Assembly (NCBI RefSeq): GCF_014839805.1 | Contig: NC_051129.1 | Span: 4,716,920 to 4,780,919, forward strand | Source: Manduca sexta | Lineage: Eukaryota; Arthropoda; Insecta; Lepidoptera; Sphingidae | Reading direction: 5' to 3' | DNA length: 64,000 nt | Shown here: one piece after another, positions 25,178 through 38,085 of the stretch | Layout: each line of letters opens with the position of its first letter | Position numbering within the stretch: the first letter of the stretch is position 1 | Notes under the pieces: generated by a model | What the model saw: only the letters and a program-made list of their open reading frames with translations | Told to the model about the DNA's origin: nothing | Databases searched by the model: none | Made by a program: the position numbers and the translations under genes

Positions 25178-27389
25178 TGATGTAAGCTGACCAACTCCCA
25201 CGAGATATTTAGTGGTATAATGCGATACGCTGCGGCTAGCTGCATTGCAGTGATGTGACCAACGCGCGCTACTTCGCACTTTGTGACCAAGCTATAACTT
25301 TGGCAAAGCACAAAAGCGCTTGCTGAGTAAAGCTGTTAAAGTGGAAGTGTTACTGTAAATTTCTCTACGAAAACTTGGTACATGTCCTTTCCGTCCATTT
25401 TAAATGTAATAAAAAGTTTGATTTATATCCCATAAAATATTTTCACATTCATTAAGATTAAGATGTTTTCACACGTCGTAAAATGTCTCGTGTATATTCA
25501 TTCATATATTAATATACTTGGTTTGTTAAGAAACTTGTATAATGTTTTCAATTGAAAAGATTATCTATAATACATACGTTGAATAAGTTATACAAGCATT
25601 TAAATAAATATTATACAATTGCATACATTACAAAATTGAATCGTGTCTGAATACAGCCTATCGAATACCATACCAATCGAAGGAGTTACCATCAGCCTAC
25701 AGAAATATCCAATACACTCGATTCGCGACACAATTCAGACACCATATAGACAATTACATGAGCCGACATACCAATTTTGATTGATGACAATATATAATCC
25801 AATTCGTTCATGAACGTAAATCCTATAGAGGCCAATAAAAAAGTATCGACCAGTTTCAACCGTGTCCAATGCGCAGTCACTTATAAGAGGGTGGTCACCC
25901 ATATTCAGGTACGCGGCCGGTCACCGACGGACAATTTGTCACTCACAATTACATAGCCTTGAAGATCGCTGTTAATTCCACGCACACGTACCACATGTGG
26001 CGAGATATTTAAAACAGTAACTGAAACCATTTATTATTACATCATCGTTGAATCCCAGAATTGTGCTGGATGAATTGTGTTTAGTCTCGTGCACACTGTC
26101 CCATAGCGTATAGCTTAAGCGATGCTTTCCAGGTGGTATGCATCATCAAATATTCACCTATGTTTATCACGTGACATAAAATATCGACGGAAAGTTTGTA
26201 GAATTTCCATTTCCGCTTCGTACCCCAGTAACGTAGACAGCCACCAAAGTAGGTGAAGAAATTAAAAAATTAATACTAATTAACTAAAATCGAAATATCC
26301 TTTTTTCTGTATCGAAAATAAAGTATACTCTTAAAAGTTTATTTTAGTAAAGAAAAGCGATTGTTACTAAAGAACCAAAGTTTAAAGGCGATTAGAAATT
26401 TCGATTTTAAGCTACTTTTGTTTGATTGTATATCATTTACGATACGACCCACACCTAGTAAAGATATCCTCCTAGCTACATCAAACCTTGACCTCGATCA
26501 AGTTCATCATAAAACCATACTTAAATGATATTATCCGAAGGTAATAGAGGCTACATCGATAATATTTTTTGTCCGTAATTGCCGGTCCCGCTCTGCAGTA
26601 TATCTTGATGTGCGATAGGCTTAAAAATTGTCGACTTGATATCCTTGCCATGATTCACCTTTTAACGACGTGAATCATATATTTATATGTGAAACAGTGT
26701 GGAGTAGCACTTATGTCGTAGAAATATATTTTTGCGTACGACTTTTTCCAAGTAAATGATGAATCTATGTAAAGGAATGTCTCAAGACATTATTGATTAT
26801 TTGATGGTCAAATAATACAATAAAGTTTGTATGTGAATACGACTTAATAAAGTTATACTGTATTCTAAAATATTCTTTTAAAGAAATCTATAAAGTTTAT
26901 ACCGAACATTTTTAAGACTTACATATATTTATGTCCCACCGATCTTTACTACAAATATATAAATACGGGCGATTTTTTTCACTTAACACAATAACACAAG
27001 CATAAATATTTCTTTAATAGGAATTTATTTTTCTCTAAAAATTGTCCCACATATTAATCCAGAGAATAAACTTCCTCTCGACATCGTCTCAGTTCGTCCG
27101 TTAAAAATGATTGAGCAACAAGCGGACATACAAAAAGACTGATTTACGATGCTAGCTGGCCCAGCGGAAGCTCTTATTATGTCAGAGTTTATAAAATATG
27201 AAGGTATATTATAAAAACAGACGCTCTCCGTCTGATTTATCAGAAATCATAAAGTAATTTGATCAAGAAGTTTTAATAAATTATCTTAATTATACTTATA
27301 AATAAACGGGCTACCATGAACATCTTCCTCCTGCTCTTATTATGGCCCCATTCTAACATAGAGTGAACTCGACATATTTTTTCCGGCTT

Positions 27390-27487
27390 ATTGCAGAAAT
27401 AGGCCGCCAACGCCTAGATAATTCCTCTAGTATGCTCTGGGTCATTGCAGAAATAGGCCGGCTACGCCTAGATAATTCCTCTGGTAT
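27390..27487 (+). repeat. Two-copy tandem repeat, 54-bp period
   Basis: The sequences attgcagaaataggccg and cgcctagataattcctct occur at 27390 and again at 27444, with few changes. The same pair is at 50963-51060 in copy 2. The 90-aa frame that starts just downstream is not supported as a gene. Confidence 0.8.
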
Positions 27488-28017
27488 TTTATAGGCAGTG
27501 CTCACTTACCAGATGAAGTTTTTAGCAAATCGTGTTAGAAAGCAGAAAGAGGGGCTCGTCCTGAGGTTCAAATCAAGGCCTTTACTGGTGCACACCCCAT
27601 ACATTCTACCACTAGATTTTATTTTCTTTATTCGGAGGCTATACAATAAATTAATTTTCCCAAAAATAGCCAACTTTGTCGTTTTCCTGTTAAGATCTCG
27701 GATTTACCTTTATTTCATTATTGGTAGGAGACATTTTTTTAAATATTGGTACAAAATAATACAATATTAAAATGAATTTGTAATGTAAACATTTTCATAA
27801 TGAAAACGCAAGGTTAGAAAATGGATGTCGGACGTGAGGAAGGAAACATCATATCTAATAATATTATCTGAATTGTTTAACTTGCGTGACTGAAGGTTAG
27901 AATTGATGTTCGTGTTAATGTTTTGAAAGTTTAGCGTAATTTCCACTGTCTTTGACCTTGTATCACGTCATCATTATCACAAAAAGGAATATAGTCATTA
28001 TGGTAGTCGTAGTACAC

Positions 28018-28215
28018 CGGCTAGCCCGTAGGCAAGCGACCTAGAGGGCGTAATCCGAAGCGCTGGTCACACCAGGTCGCCAACTCCCTAAATATGCCAT
28101 TGAGCATAGCGGTGCACCAAACCGAAGATTGCGCCTTGTGGCAAAGACTGTTGAATGACCTTGACGAGATCACGATCCTCAAGAATGAGGGACCGACAGA
28201 AGAGAGGGAGAGCAC
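28018..28215 (+). repeat. GC-rich retroelement-like fragment
   Basis: A compact GC-rich island in AT-rich DNA that contains 'acgatcctcaagaatgagggaccgac', related to the remnant at 8440-8560. It has no intact frame. The duplicate copy is at 51591-51790. Confidence 0.4.
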
Positions 28216-31200
28216 CAAGTGATGCATGGATTTTGTCTTCTACACGACAAAAGATATCGCAAAATTATGTTTTAGTTCAGGGTGTTGAGGCCGAAAGTCC
28301 TTCAAACTAATAAATACCCACAACATAAAACTGAGTATCCTAGTGGTGTTAGGGTTAAAACTATGTTTTGACCGCTGAGTGTGTCTATTTATACAAGAAT
28401 CCTGAGCGCGTTGATATATCAATAAACAATTTTTAAACCATAAAACCCAATTTTATAGGAAAAAAAAATCTAGTATTACAACGCCATATCTTTGGGATTT
28501 AATGGTTTAAGCCGATTTACGTGATCGAAAACGAAGCTTTACTTGTTCAATTACTAACCAGATAAATGATATTGCCTAAAATAACACCTTTTTATAGTTA
28601 AAACTTTTATTTTATTTCTAACTGTTCTGTTTGCGGTCACGTCATATCCACTACGCATTTGATCAGAATAATTAAAAAACCTGTAACATTAACCTGTGTG
28701 TGGCAAATATCATCCAAATTCACACAGCGGTTTATGCATAATTTTGTATCATCCAAAAATGTTCACAATCAATTATTGTTAGTATATGAATTACTAAATT
28801 ACGCAATCTATTTCAACTTACTAGAACGTGCATGAATCAGTTATTGTTATCATCTAGAACAAGACGGGAAGTAGCAAATCAATCTGTGGTTTAAGTACCT
28901 TCGCGGGTCAAACGTATTATAAATTCACTGCGGACAGCTTTATATGTGACATCTGTATTATGTAATGTTCAATTGTGGTCTTTGTTTACATTTAATGCCT
29001 AGCACCAGTTACTTGCACCTTCGAAGCTATTATTACTAACTAATAAGAACTAAAATTGGATGTATCTAAAAAAAATAACTATATTTTTCATGTCAAATTG
29101 AACTTTATTGTCGCTCAAAATGAGGTTAATGTTTCTTTAACCTTAAATTAACCAATCTCAGCTTAATGTTTATTAGTACAAGGTAAGTTGTGGCTTTTCG
29201 TTGGTGAAGAGGATTAGTCTTGATTGCAATATTTTTACCGACGTTGAAATTGGATTCTTTGGTGAGAATAATGGGAAACGGAAATCGTAGGATGTTGTTT
29301 CTTGTGTTGGTTTTAACTATAGTGGGCCTTAATGAAAACGCTTAATTTGAACTGGTCATATTAATCATAGTCAAATCTATTTTGATGCAGACCTTATAGG
29401 GCAAATACATATTACAAATAAACTTGCATATTTTGCTGACCTAAAAACTGATCTAGTGAATAATTGTTAAGATTCACTCTCGCTAAAGCGGTCACAAATT
29501 AATCGAGTTAATCACGATCGTTTCCTGACATTGTTCGACGTCTCACAATAACTGCGAGTTGCGACTGATTTGGTGCCGTGCGCCATGAGCACAACTTAAT
29601 TGCTTCATGCTATTGTTTTGATTGTTGCATCCTTTGGTTAATTTAATAATGTTACAGATGTTTAGGGTTTTAGTTGTTTGTTATGCAATTAAAAGACGTT
29701 TATATCTCGAGACGGTAGATTTGATTATTGCAAAATTTGAGAGTAGTTGTCTATTGAGTGTAGTGGGATCAAATAGTATATCGACTGACGAGAGATGATT
29801 ACCTCTCGGCAGTCGACACAATTATGCCGGCCTGCTGGAACCGGATATGCTCAGGTTGATCCCGGAACGCGACACACTTACGTGGGCTGTTATAGCGGGT
29901 TTTAATGCCTTGTGTACGGTGGACGCTATCTGAGCGGATATAGAATAATATATTCTACCACCAGCAAATTTGTCTTATTAAAATGTAAATAATCTTCAAG
30001 AACACTCGTAGAAATCAGTTAATGTTTTCGTACATCATTAAGAAACAGTTCATTAGATTTTAGTCCAAATTTCGCAGCAAGCTGTAAAAATTCGAAATAA
30101 AAAAAATACTCGCTTTTTTGTCAAAGACAGCTCATCTTTAACAAAAAATGCAATTACGGGTTATTTGATATGCCTGTCGTTGGACTGATAACTTGTCGAA
30201 AAACTGGCTATCTATCAAACTGAAGACTGAATCAACGAGTAAATTAAAACTTAGACCATTATTTAATGTTAGTTCATATTTTTTGCATTAGTAGTAATTC
30301 TGATAATATATAAAGCTGATGTTTGTTTTTATACAGAAATCACTGTAACTATTCATCCAATTCTGCAAATTTTTACTATGTATACCAAATTATTGTAAGT
30401 TTTATCCCTAAAAAGATCTTTATTACTAGTTGAACTACTAACAGAGGGTGCCTAAAGTCAGTGACAACTCATATTTTATCTTTTGTGGTTAGTAATATAA
30501 ATTGATTTTCTTTTTCTAATAACATAGTGTGATTGCATTGTTTTATTTTGATAGTGAACTTCAATTTGTAAAATATTGATGTCATTGATATGCGTTCATT
30601 TAATACTTGTTTGAACATGTTAAATCGTGTCTATTAAATTATAATTCGATATCAGTTAATTATATTTCATTGGTGTTCTAGATTTATTTTTATTCAAGTA
30701 ACAAAACAATTTGAATTGTATCAATGTATGTATCATTGTTCGGAGTAACATCATTAATGTGTCATTGAGTTTTGTTTCTACTTTTAGTAATTCAAGGAAG
30801 ATTCCATCTATTGCTAGGGAAAATCCGCACTGCAGTTTTCTACGAAGTAAATCCTGTGGAAACTGAAAATTAACATTCAGCCATTTGGCTGCAACAGTTT
30901 TTTCAATTATAACGCGACCTAAAAATGGAGTACTCATGGACAAATAACGAGGAAATAGGTCCAGCGTTTCAAAAACAATGTATTTTTTTACTTGAATCTT
31001 TGTCGGTTTTTATACAATGCATGTTAGATATTTGGCAACATTTACGAAGAAAAGATAAAACCGTAGGTTCTTCTTCACAAAACTATTTGTATTACAATAA
31101 CAATTTCTCAAGGGGTTTTACATATTGTACAATAGACCCTGTGTTCATACCTGCGGTATACAACCCACGAACCAAACCAATAAAACTTGCAAACAGCCAA

Positions 31201-31259
31201 AATATATCGAGCAATATTCGACTTTCGCCCTGTATATTAACATCCCAAATTCCTTGCAG

Positions 31260-31391
31260 GTAGTGCCGCGGCTGCTGGGTTCCCTGGTGGGTGGCGCGAT
31301 GAGTCCCACGCAGCACCTCGAACAACAACAGGCCCTCGTCAAACAGTTTGCAGAAATACTGGAGTTCGTGCTCAAATTTGATGAATACAAA
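31260..31391 (+). CDS. CYRI: CYRI (FAM49) internal exon, first copy
   Basis: A 132-nt exon of 44 codons, phase 0 at both ends, lies between the acceptor ttccttgcag (ends 31259) and the donor gtaagc (starts 31392). It encodes a segment containing [20 protein letters not shown] and ending FDEYK, the conserved helical region of CYRI/FAM49 proteins just before the Rac-binding stretch. CYRI binds active Rac1 through its DUF1394 domain and restrains Scar/WAVE-driven actin branching at the cell edge. The next exon in order is at 61159, but an identical-protein copy of this exon also lies at 54950-55081. All four base differences from that copy are synonymous. Because this copy sits in a contig bounded by placeholder gaps, it is probably the other allele. 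If it is real, it would be an in-frame tandem exon duplication. The 101- and 112-aa open frames around it extend into intron and are not the exon. Confidence 0.9.
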
Positions 31392-31541
31392 GTAAGCAGT
31401 AGTATAGAAATGTATTTTTACTTTCCTTGAACATTTGGTGCATATTTGTTTACAAATGTTGAAAAGAATTCTTTTCTTTTGGTTAAGTTGATAGATCAGA
31501 TCCTAAGGTTTTATGTAAATTTTATCCTAATTATAATTTAT

Positions 31542-32310
31542 GAGCTTTTGCCCGCGTCTCCGCCCGCATCATAAAGTTTTTCGGGCTAAAGTTTCCTGTT
31601 ATAAAAGTCACACTATATATTTTCCCGGGAGCCTATGTCCTTCCCAGGATCTCAAACTGGCTCTATACCAAATTTCATCTTAATACGGTGGGTAGTTTTG
31701 AGTTTAACACGTTCAGGCAGACAGATGCAGCGGGGACTTTGTTTTATAATATATATTTTTGTAGAACTTTTAAGAGGAACGATCCCGTCATATTTCATTG
31801 TTGCATAACTTTAACCGTTTACGCAGTGCACGCAACGGAAGCTCTCAAAACTAATAATTTTCCCCGTTTTTGCAGCATGTTTCATTACTGCTCCGCTCCT
31901 GTTGGTCATAGCGTGAGGATATATAGTCTATAGCTTTCGATAAAAAGGGGTATCCAACACAAAAGAATTCTTCAATTCGAACCGGTAGTTCCTGAGATTA
32001 GCCATTACTCCTCCGCTCCTTTTGAAAAAGGGGTATAGCGTGTTGATATATAGCACTCAAGGAACAAAGGGCTATCCAACACAAAAAGAATTTTTCAATT
32101 CGAACCGGTAGTTCCTGAGATTAGCCATTACTGCTCCGCTCTTTTTGGGTATAGCGTGATGATATATAGCACTCGAGGAACAAAGGGCTATCCAACACAA
32201 AAAAAATTTTCAATTCGATCCGGTAGTTCCTGAGATTAGCCATTACTGCTCCGCTCCTATTGGGGATAGCGTGATGATATATAGTCTATAGCAGCTATAC
32301 TCTAAGTGTG
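31542..32310 (+). mobile_element. Lepidopteran repeat with internal ~118-bp tandem units, only in copy 1
   Basis: The sequence starts 'gagcttttgcccgcgtct', runs through 'gcctatgtccttcccaggatctc', 'ctataccaaatttcatct' and 'gagtttaacacgttcaggc', and then carries three to four tandem units. Each unit has 'ctccgctcc', 'atagcgtg.tgatatatag', 'gctatccaacacaaaa' and 'aaccggtagttcctgagattag', near 31888, 32007, 32128 and 32244 (spacing about 116-120 bp). At the equivalent point copy 2 continues with different sequence after 55262. No coding capacity or family name is established. The contig ends 122 bp later at the gap. Confidence 0.65.
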
Positions 32311-32432
32311 TTCCGCGGAACCTGGGGTTCCGTGATACCTCTGTCGGGGTTCACCAAAATTTAGAAAAATCAAAACTTACCTCTCCAATAATAATTAGTA
32401 ACTGTTACATTCGTACTTTTATTATGTTGATT
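32311..32432. other. Short unassigned contig end
   Basis: 122 bp between the tandem-unit repeat and the gap. It includes a 'ttccgcggaacctggggttccgtgatacc' block that looks repetitive. Nothing is coding. Confidence 0.5.
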
Positions 32433-32932
32433 NNNNNNNNNNNNNNNNNNNNNNNNNNNNNNNNNNNNNNNNNNNNNNNNNNNNNNNNNNNNNNNNNNNN
32501 NNNNNNNNNNNNNNNNNNNNNNNNNNNNNNNNNNNNNNNNNNNNNNNNNNNNNNNNNNNNNNNNNNNNNNNNNNNNNNNNNNNNNNNNNNNNNNNNNNNN
32601 NNNNNNNNNNNNNNNNNNNNNNNNNNNNNNNNNNNNNNNNNNNNNNNNNNNNNNNNNNNNNNNNNNNNNNNNNNNNNNNNNNNNNNNNNNNNNNNNNNNN
32701 NNNNNNNNNNNNNNNNNNNNNNNNNNNNNNNNNNNNNNNNNNNNNNNNNNNNNNNNNNNNNNNNNNNNNNNNNNNNNNNNNNNNNNNNNNNNNNNNNNNN
32801 NNNNNNNNNNNNNNNNNNNNNNNNNNNNNNNNNNNNNNNNNNNNNNNNNNNNNNNNNNNNNNNNNNNNNNNNNNNNNNNNNNNNNNNNNNNNNNNNNNNN
32901 NNNNNNNNNNNNNNNNNNNNNNNNNNNNNNNN
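32433..32932. other. Assembly gap of exactly 500 N
   Basis: A second run of exactly 500 N. With the gap at 11936-12435 it isolates a 19,997-bp contig that duplicates downstream sequence. Confidence 0.98.
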
Positions 32933-34890
32933 CACGACTGTCTTACTGCATAACAATAACGCTCCCGAGTCAGTCTTCAATCCACTAGATTATATACCTT
33001 AATTAAAACTAAACGTGCCACCTAGACCTCTAACGTGAATAATTAGGTATAGACCTAAATTTTTTTGACGTTGCGTGTTCTGTAAGCCTTTTTTTTTTAA
33101 TTAATAATGAGGTGACTAATAATGCCTCTGTTGTGTAGGATTGAGGTCTCCGTCTAGTACAAAGATTTTGTGTGATCAAATTTATATGTGGATGACTAAA
33201 AATATTTGTAAAAAGCGATGGTTGCTTTTTATATTCTTGAAATCCCAATTCTCAGGGCATTACGACGGACCTAACGCATTTTTATATCCCTTACGTTATA
33301 TCACTCAGATTAAGCTCATTCATCGCTGATGATCATGATGAAAAAAAAATACCTAGCTGTCTATCACTTGAAAAGTGCGCATATATTTAAATACAATTCT
33401 TATTAAACTATCACAAAATAGGTCATTACGTTCAAGTCATTGCGTAACTCAATTATCTTAGCCTTTCCTACACAAGGATACTTTATATCAATTACGATAT
33501 TCAATAGAATATCGGTTTCTTCAACCACCCGTAGAGATCTGACATGGCTAAGCAATTATACTCGCTGAGATGGTAGTCGTTTCTAGGTCAAATAAAAAGA
33601 ACGATTCACAGTTCATGAAAATAGACGATTATTGTAGCAAAATTAATTTATTTGAGAAAATTTCATACAATATTTGGCTGCATGTATTGTTCTCTGCGGA
33701 ATGCGAGCTAATAAGTTCCGCTTTCCCGCCAATTATTTACACTATTACTGATTTGACGTCTACTGCGTGTGATATTTTAGATAATATACTTTCCTTGTCG
33801 AAGTTAATTGTCGGTATTTATTGGTTTTTGAAACATGTAATGAGGAGGCGAACTAGTCACATGTCAATGGTAACCATTGCAACTGACCATAGAGTACCAA
33901 CACCACTCCGTACATCCAATTGCAAATCATTACATGATAAGTTCACAGTGCACTACCGTCAACCTTATGGCTGACCTTCCACTGCTGCTTGACAAAAATA
34001 AATTATGTTGATGTGTGCTCGTCCGACTCTCGCTTGCAAGAGGCCTGCCACCCGTTTTTTATAGGAATTTTGGAGTTATAAACTAAGAGCTATTTACTAA
34101 AATCACCACAACCTACCGAGAGCCAAATAAACATTTTATCGTACCAGATTAAAAAATATTTCGTTTAATTAAAATTACAAATTGCGTAATCTTTTTTATT
34201 GTTTTTTTTTTTTATAGAGGTGAGAGTACATTATATTCGTCCCTGACTTGGCACTAAAAGTATTGTTATGAGAATATCGTGCCACGAATCGAGGTGTCAT
34301 TTGTCACGTAAATTGTAGTTAAACCTAGTAGAATAATATCTGGCTGGCATTATAAGGCACCTTCAAAAAGTATGGTGACAAATGTATTATGTGGGTAGGC
34401 TGTTGGCACCATAACCTTTGTATATATCTGTCCTTAACTAACTTTCGCAAACATAGGAACCTGCGCAATTAATAGGCTTTACGTAACTCAATATTTTAAT
34501 GTCTCATGAAGAACGCAGTGCAATGCCATTTTCGCTCTGTAATTTAAATACTAGGTATAGTTGCTACTGTATATGGACAGTCGTAACAGGCGAGTAGCCT
34601 ACTCGTTACTCACTAGTATAAAAAACTACTGGTAACAAACCAATTTAAAATATGTATAGCTACGAAACTCCATGCAAACGTATAATGGCGCGACACGCGA
34701 GTGCCACATAACTGGGTATCATTTCGGCGCCCTATAGGACGTGTTTCCGGCACGTAGCATGGCGGACAATTACATTCTTTCCTTTTTTGCTTATGTGTAC
34801 TGGCTGGTGGATATGCAGATTTTTTCTTTTTTCAAAAGTGTTTTTTGAATTTAGAATGTTATTACTTCGGTATATTCGGCCTAAACGTTA
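32933..34890. other. Non-coding DNA upstream of copy 2, no gene recognised
   Basis: This DNA is not represented in copy 1, which begins at the base matching 34891. It holds a 134-codon plus-strand open frame at 33570-33974 with no domain, no recognisable splice context and a composition like chance AT-rich frames. I do not call it a gene. Confidence 0.5.
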
Positions 34891-34932
34891 TTAACATTGG
34901 TATTATTTAATTCCAAAGATGGACAATGATTT

Positions 34933-35115
34933 CTTATGTTTACGCGAATGCTAGACATTAAAATGAAACAATTTTACGGATTTTATCGCGGTTTTTTATA
35001 TTATAATTTTCTCCCGACGTTTCGAATACTTGGCAGCTTTCGTGATCACGGAGCGGACTGAGGTGTTGGACTTTCCGAAAGTCAAAGTTACAATATCCAC
35101 GTTTTACAATTATAC
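34933..35115 (-). repeat. Dispersed repeat, 'ttatcgcggttt' family, duplicate of copy A
   Basis: This is the counterpart of 12478-12660 with one visible change (acgttttaaa versus acgatttaaa) that alters one residue of the shadow minus-strand frame. Confidence 0.6.
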
Positions 35116-37961
35116 AACGATTTAAATTCAACATCCTAAACACGCCCTTGTCAGCTAACCTATATTTTGTCAAATTCACATCTCCGGCCGCTCCTTCCCA
35201 CAATGGAACGCTTATAAACCGATCATGTAGCATGTCAATCAATGTTTGAATCCAATACACAACCTCGATTTTATGATGAAATATTTATGGGCGTGATTAA
35301 ACGTATTGGCATAAATCATTTATACTACAGGCAGTTACTGTTAGTGCTTAATATTTGTAGGTGATTACTCTGAAACTAGCTCTTTGTAAATTATTATGAA
35401 TAGTTGTCATATCAAACTATAATGAGTACCAAGGTATAAGTATAACCTCGTCTAGTATATTTACGTGTTATTAACCTATTTTAAATTGCACTAGTGTAAC
35501 TTAAAATCAATCTAAACTCTAAATACTGAAAGTCCAATACTATTTGATTTTATGTCTCGAATGCAGCATCCCAAATACTAACGTTTGATAGAATTGAAAT
35601 ATTACCTCCGTTAACAATTCAGAAACAAAGCAAAAGTCCTGTTCCATCTCGATTCAAAATAAATTGCGACTCTTTCGATTTCCACTCAGTCTTGTATCAC
35701 GTCACTTAATCCTTTGATTTGACGTGGCGCACTTTCTCAACTTGTAGGGGACCGGCGGCTTAACTTTTCCACTATTATGAAAAGTTATATTTCTTCAGAA
35801 CTTTCTTTTGTTGACTGAAATGAATGGAATAGATTTTTTATTGCACTTACTATCCATACTTATAAATGCGAAAGTCACTTTGTTTGTTATACTTACACTG
35901 CTTAACCATTGAACGAATTTCGATGAATTTCTATATGGAGATAGTTTGAGACCCTGAGAAGGACATAGCGTATTAAAGGACATAGGCGAGAAATTATATA
36001 TATTTTTATCCTGGTATCTAAATAATGTATAATATTTTAAAGATTCAAATAAAATCATTTCATTTCATTTCGAAAAACGACGCACGAGTCCGCGAGCAAA
36101 AATTGGTAGATATGAATTGATTAAAATTGTTATAGTTTTTATATTATTTTGTTCTAAGGATAATAACCAGTTGAATAAAATTGTGAACAGAACTTAGATT
36201 ATAGTATCTGTTACATGTTTTTTTCAATTATAACGGTGTTTTCAGTCAATATAACAGAACTTTCATATCAATGAGACAATTTTTATGATGATTTGATTTT
36301 ATTATCATTCTGTTTTCTCTTTAGTAACATTCTCAACATCGTCCAACAGACAATTCGCTGCTTAAACCGACAGCTCTATAAGCATTAAATACCGCACACG
36401 ACGATAAGGGTCAAATTCAACAAACGACTAATATTTCAACTCTTGAATATAAAGTCCACAGGTCCTAATGTCGCACCACAAAACACCCCTCTCGCGTCAA
36501 TGCCGTTTTATTCCAGTTATCCGCGCACTTATCGTATGCGACAATCATCCAATCAAAACAATCACAACTGGCGTGCAGACGCGTGAGAATGCACCAAGTT
36601 CGAACAATTCAGAGGGGGCAATGCTACAGTCAATTATCGGACGTATTATACATACATATTAGATTAATTTTAGCTTCGTTGTGAATGATGTAGAAAACTT
36701 TATACAGTAAGGTGAGATATTTAGTGCAAATGAGAATCTAATATTAAAATGATTAAATTCAAAAGTAACTTATTTGTTGAATTTTTTGTTTACTTAAGTT
36801 ATGTAAAAATTTTTGAACATACATATCCTATTTAATATAAAGGGAGTTAGTTGAAGTAGTAAAATTATGTATTAATATTTTCCGATGATGCAATAGTACT
36901 GAATTGCTTAAATATATGTTATCATTTGTATATTTAAAGTAAACATCAAAAACAGTCCGCTGTCAGATACAATATAGATAAAAATTGCTCACGTTATTAT
37001 TCACTGAGCGTGTTTTGATAAAATAGATTACAAATCTTTCGCAAAATCTGGATTGTGAAAACGCACATAGAAATACTCGGCAAATGTAGTTTATAATTTT
37101 GGAATCGTACTATAAATTAGTTATTGATAGGCAATAAATATCTAACTTATACGTCGATGCTATACTATATTTTTTATTTTTATTTTTCAACTTCCATTTC
37201 GGTGATCTACACAAAAAGTTACCGATCTGGTAATCGAATTTAGGGTCAACCGGACCACAGTCCATAGTTTCCGCCGCTACACCTTCAGACTGTATTGTAG
37301 TTTACTTACTACAGTTTCTTTTCTACATCAAAAACCTTTGAAACCACTAACCCCCTTATTCATAGACTTTTTTATCTAAGGAAGGAGTAAAGCTGTAATA
37401 ACAGTTCTGTTTCTCAACACTGACGGCATAGCAGCCTTCACAATGCGTAGACGTAGGTCCGTTGTGATTGGCTAATATTAAGATACTACAATATAGGGGG
37501 TAAATAACTATTACCTAACTACAGAAACTATCAGCTAGAGAGTGAACAGATTAAATGTCCATTATAATATTTTAATGACATAGTAGGTATAACGTATGTA
37601 TTGTTGTATTTAAGTACTCAAGTCAAACACAAACAATGATATCCTGAATGATTACTTCAGATAACGCCCACTCATAGATATAGATTGAGTGCGAAATGTT
37701 TTGTAATTAAAGTTATTAAACATGTTACAAATCAACCATTGTTTATTGCACGTGACAAATATAGATAGAACATACAAAATAGAACATTAGTCTTGTAGTA
37801 ACTGTGATTTATATTCGGAGGTTATGTGCATGTCTCTTAGACAATATATTAAAGATATTTAATAGTATTTCAGCAGTTTTAGATGCACCTACCTTGTTTA
37901 TCTCTGCACCACCCTAAGGTCGACTGGTAGAAAATGCCTCTAGCATCCTTCCGCCTTTATA

Positions 37962-37986
37962 CCTAGTCTTGCCATAAATATTGTAA
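37962..37986. repeat. Left terminal inverted repeat of the mariner-like element
   Basis: cctagtcttgccataaata plus the following ttgtaa pair with the right end at 39243-39267 apart from a few mismatches. These are the expected transposase binding sites. Confidence 0.85.
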
Positions 37987-38085
37987 TAAAGAAAAAAGAA
38001 AATTGTTAACTGCAAATAACATTTATTACTTTTACAGTGTGTCAGTTTAATACATAAATATAAAACAATTAAAAATATAAAAAGC

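Larger units (their letters stand above)
12436..31541 (+). repeat. Copy 1 of a ~20-kb direct duplication (probable alternative haplotype)
   Basis: This segment is nearly base-for-base identical to 34891-55262. Anchors are 12436 with 34891, 15497 with 37961, 15498 with 39270 (after the mariner insertion), 24310 with 47979 and 31260 with 54950. Homology starts at the very first base after the gap and ends at 31541, where an unrelated repeat begins. It contains one CYRI exon and otherwise intronic DNA and repeats. Within it, long stretches without a gene hold only the repeats listed separately. The contig is bounded by 500-N gaps, so it is most simply a haplotig. A genuine segmental duplication remains possible. 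Confidence 0.93.

Noticed and set aside
27498..27770. 90-aa plus-strand frame present in both copies (51071-51343)
   Set aside because: The copies differ at amino-acid-changing positions with no sign of constraint. It is hydrophobic, AT-rich and likely chance.
30656..30943. 95-aa minus-strand frame, identical in both copies (54189-54476)
   Set aside because: Conservation between the copies is uninformative because the whole region is duplicated. No family was recognised.
30925..31430. Plus-strand frames of 112 and 101 aa overlapping the first CYRI exon, and minus-strand frames over the same region
   Set aside because: They read through intron and splice sites. Only 31260-31391 is supported as coding by family similarity and splice signals.
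33570..33974. 134-codon plus-strand open frame
   Set aside because: No recognisable domain and no splice or homology support. About one frame of this length is expected by chance in 64 kb of such sequence.
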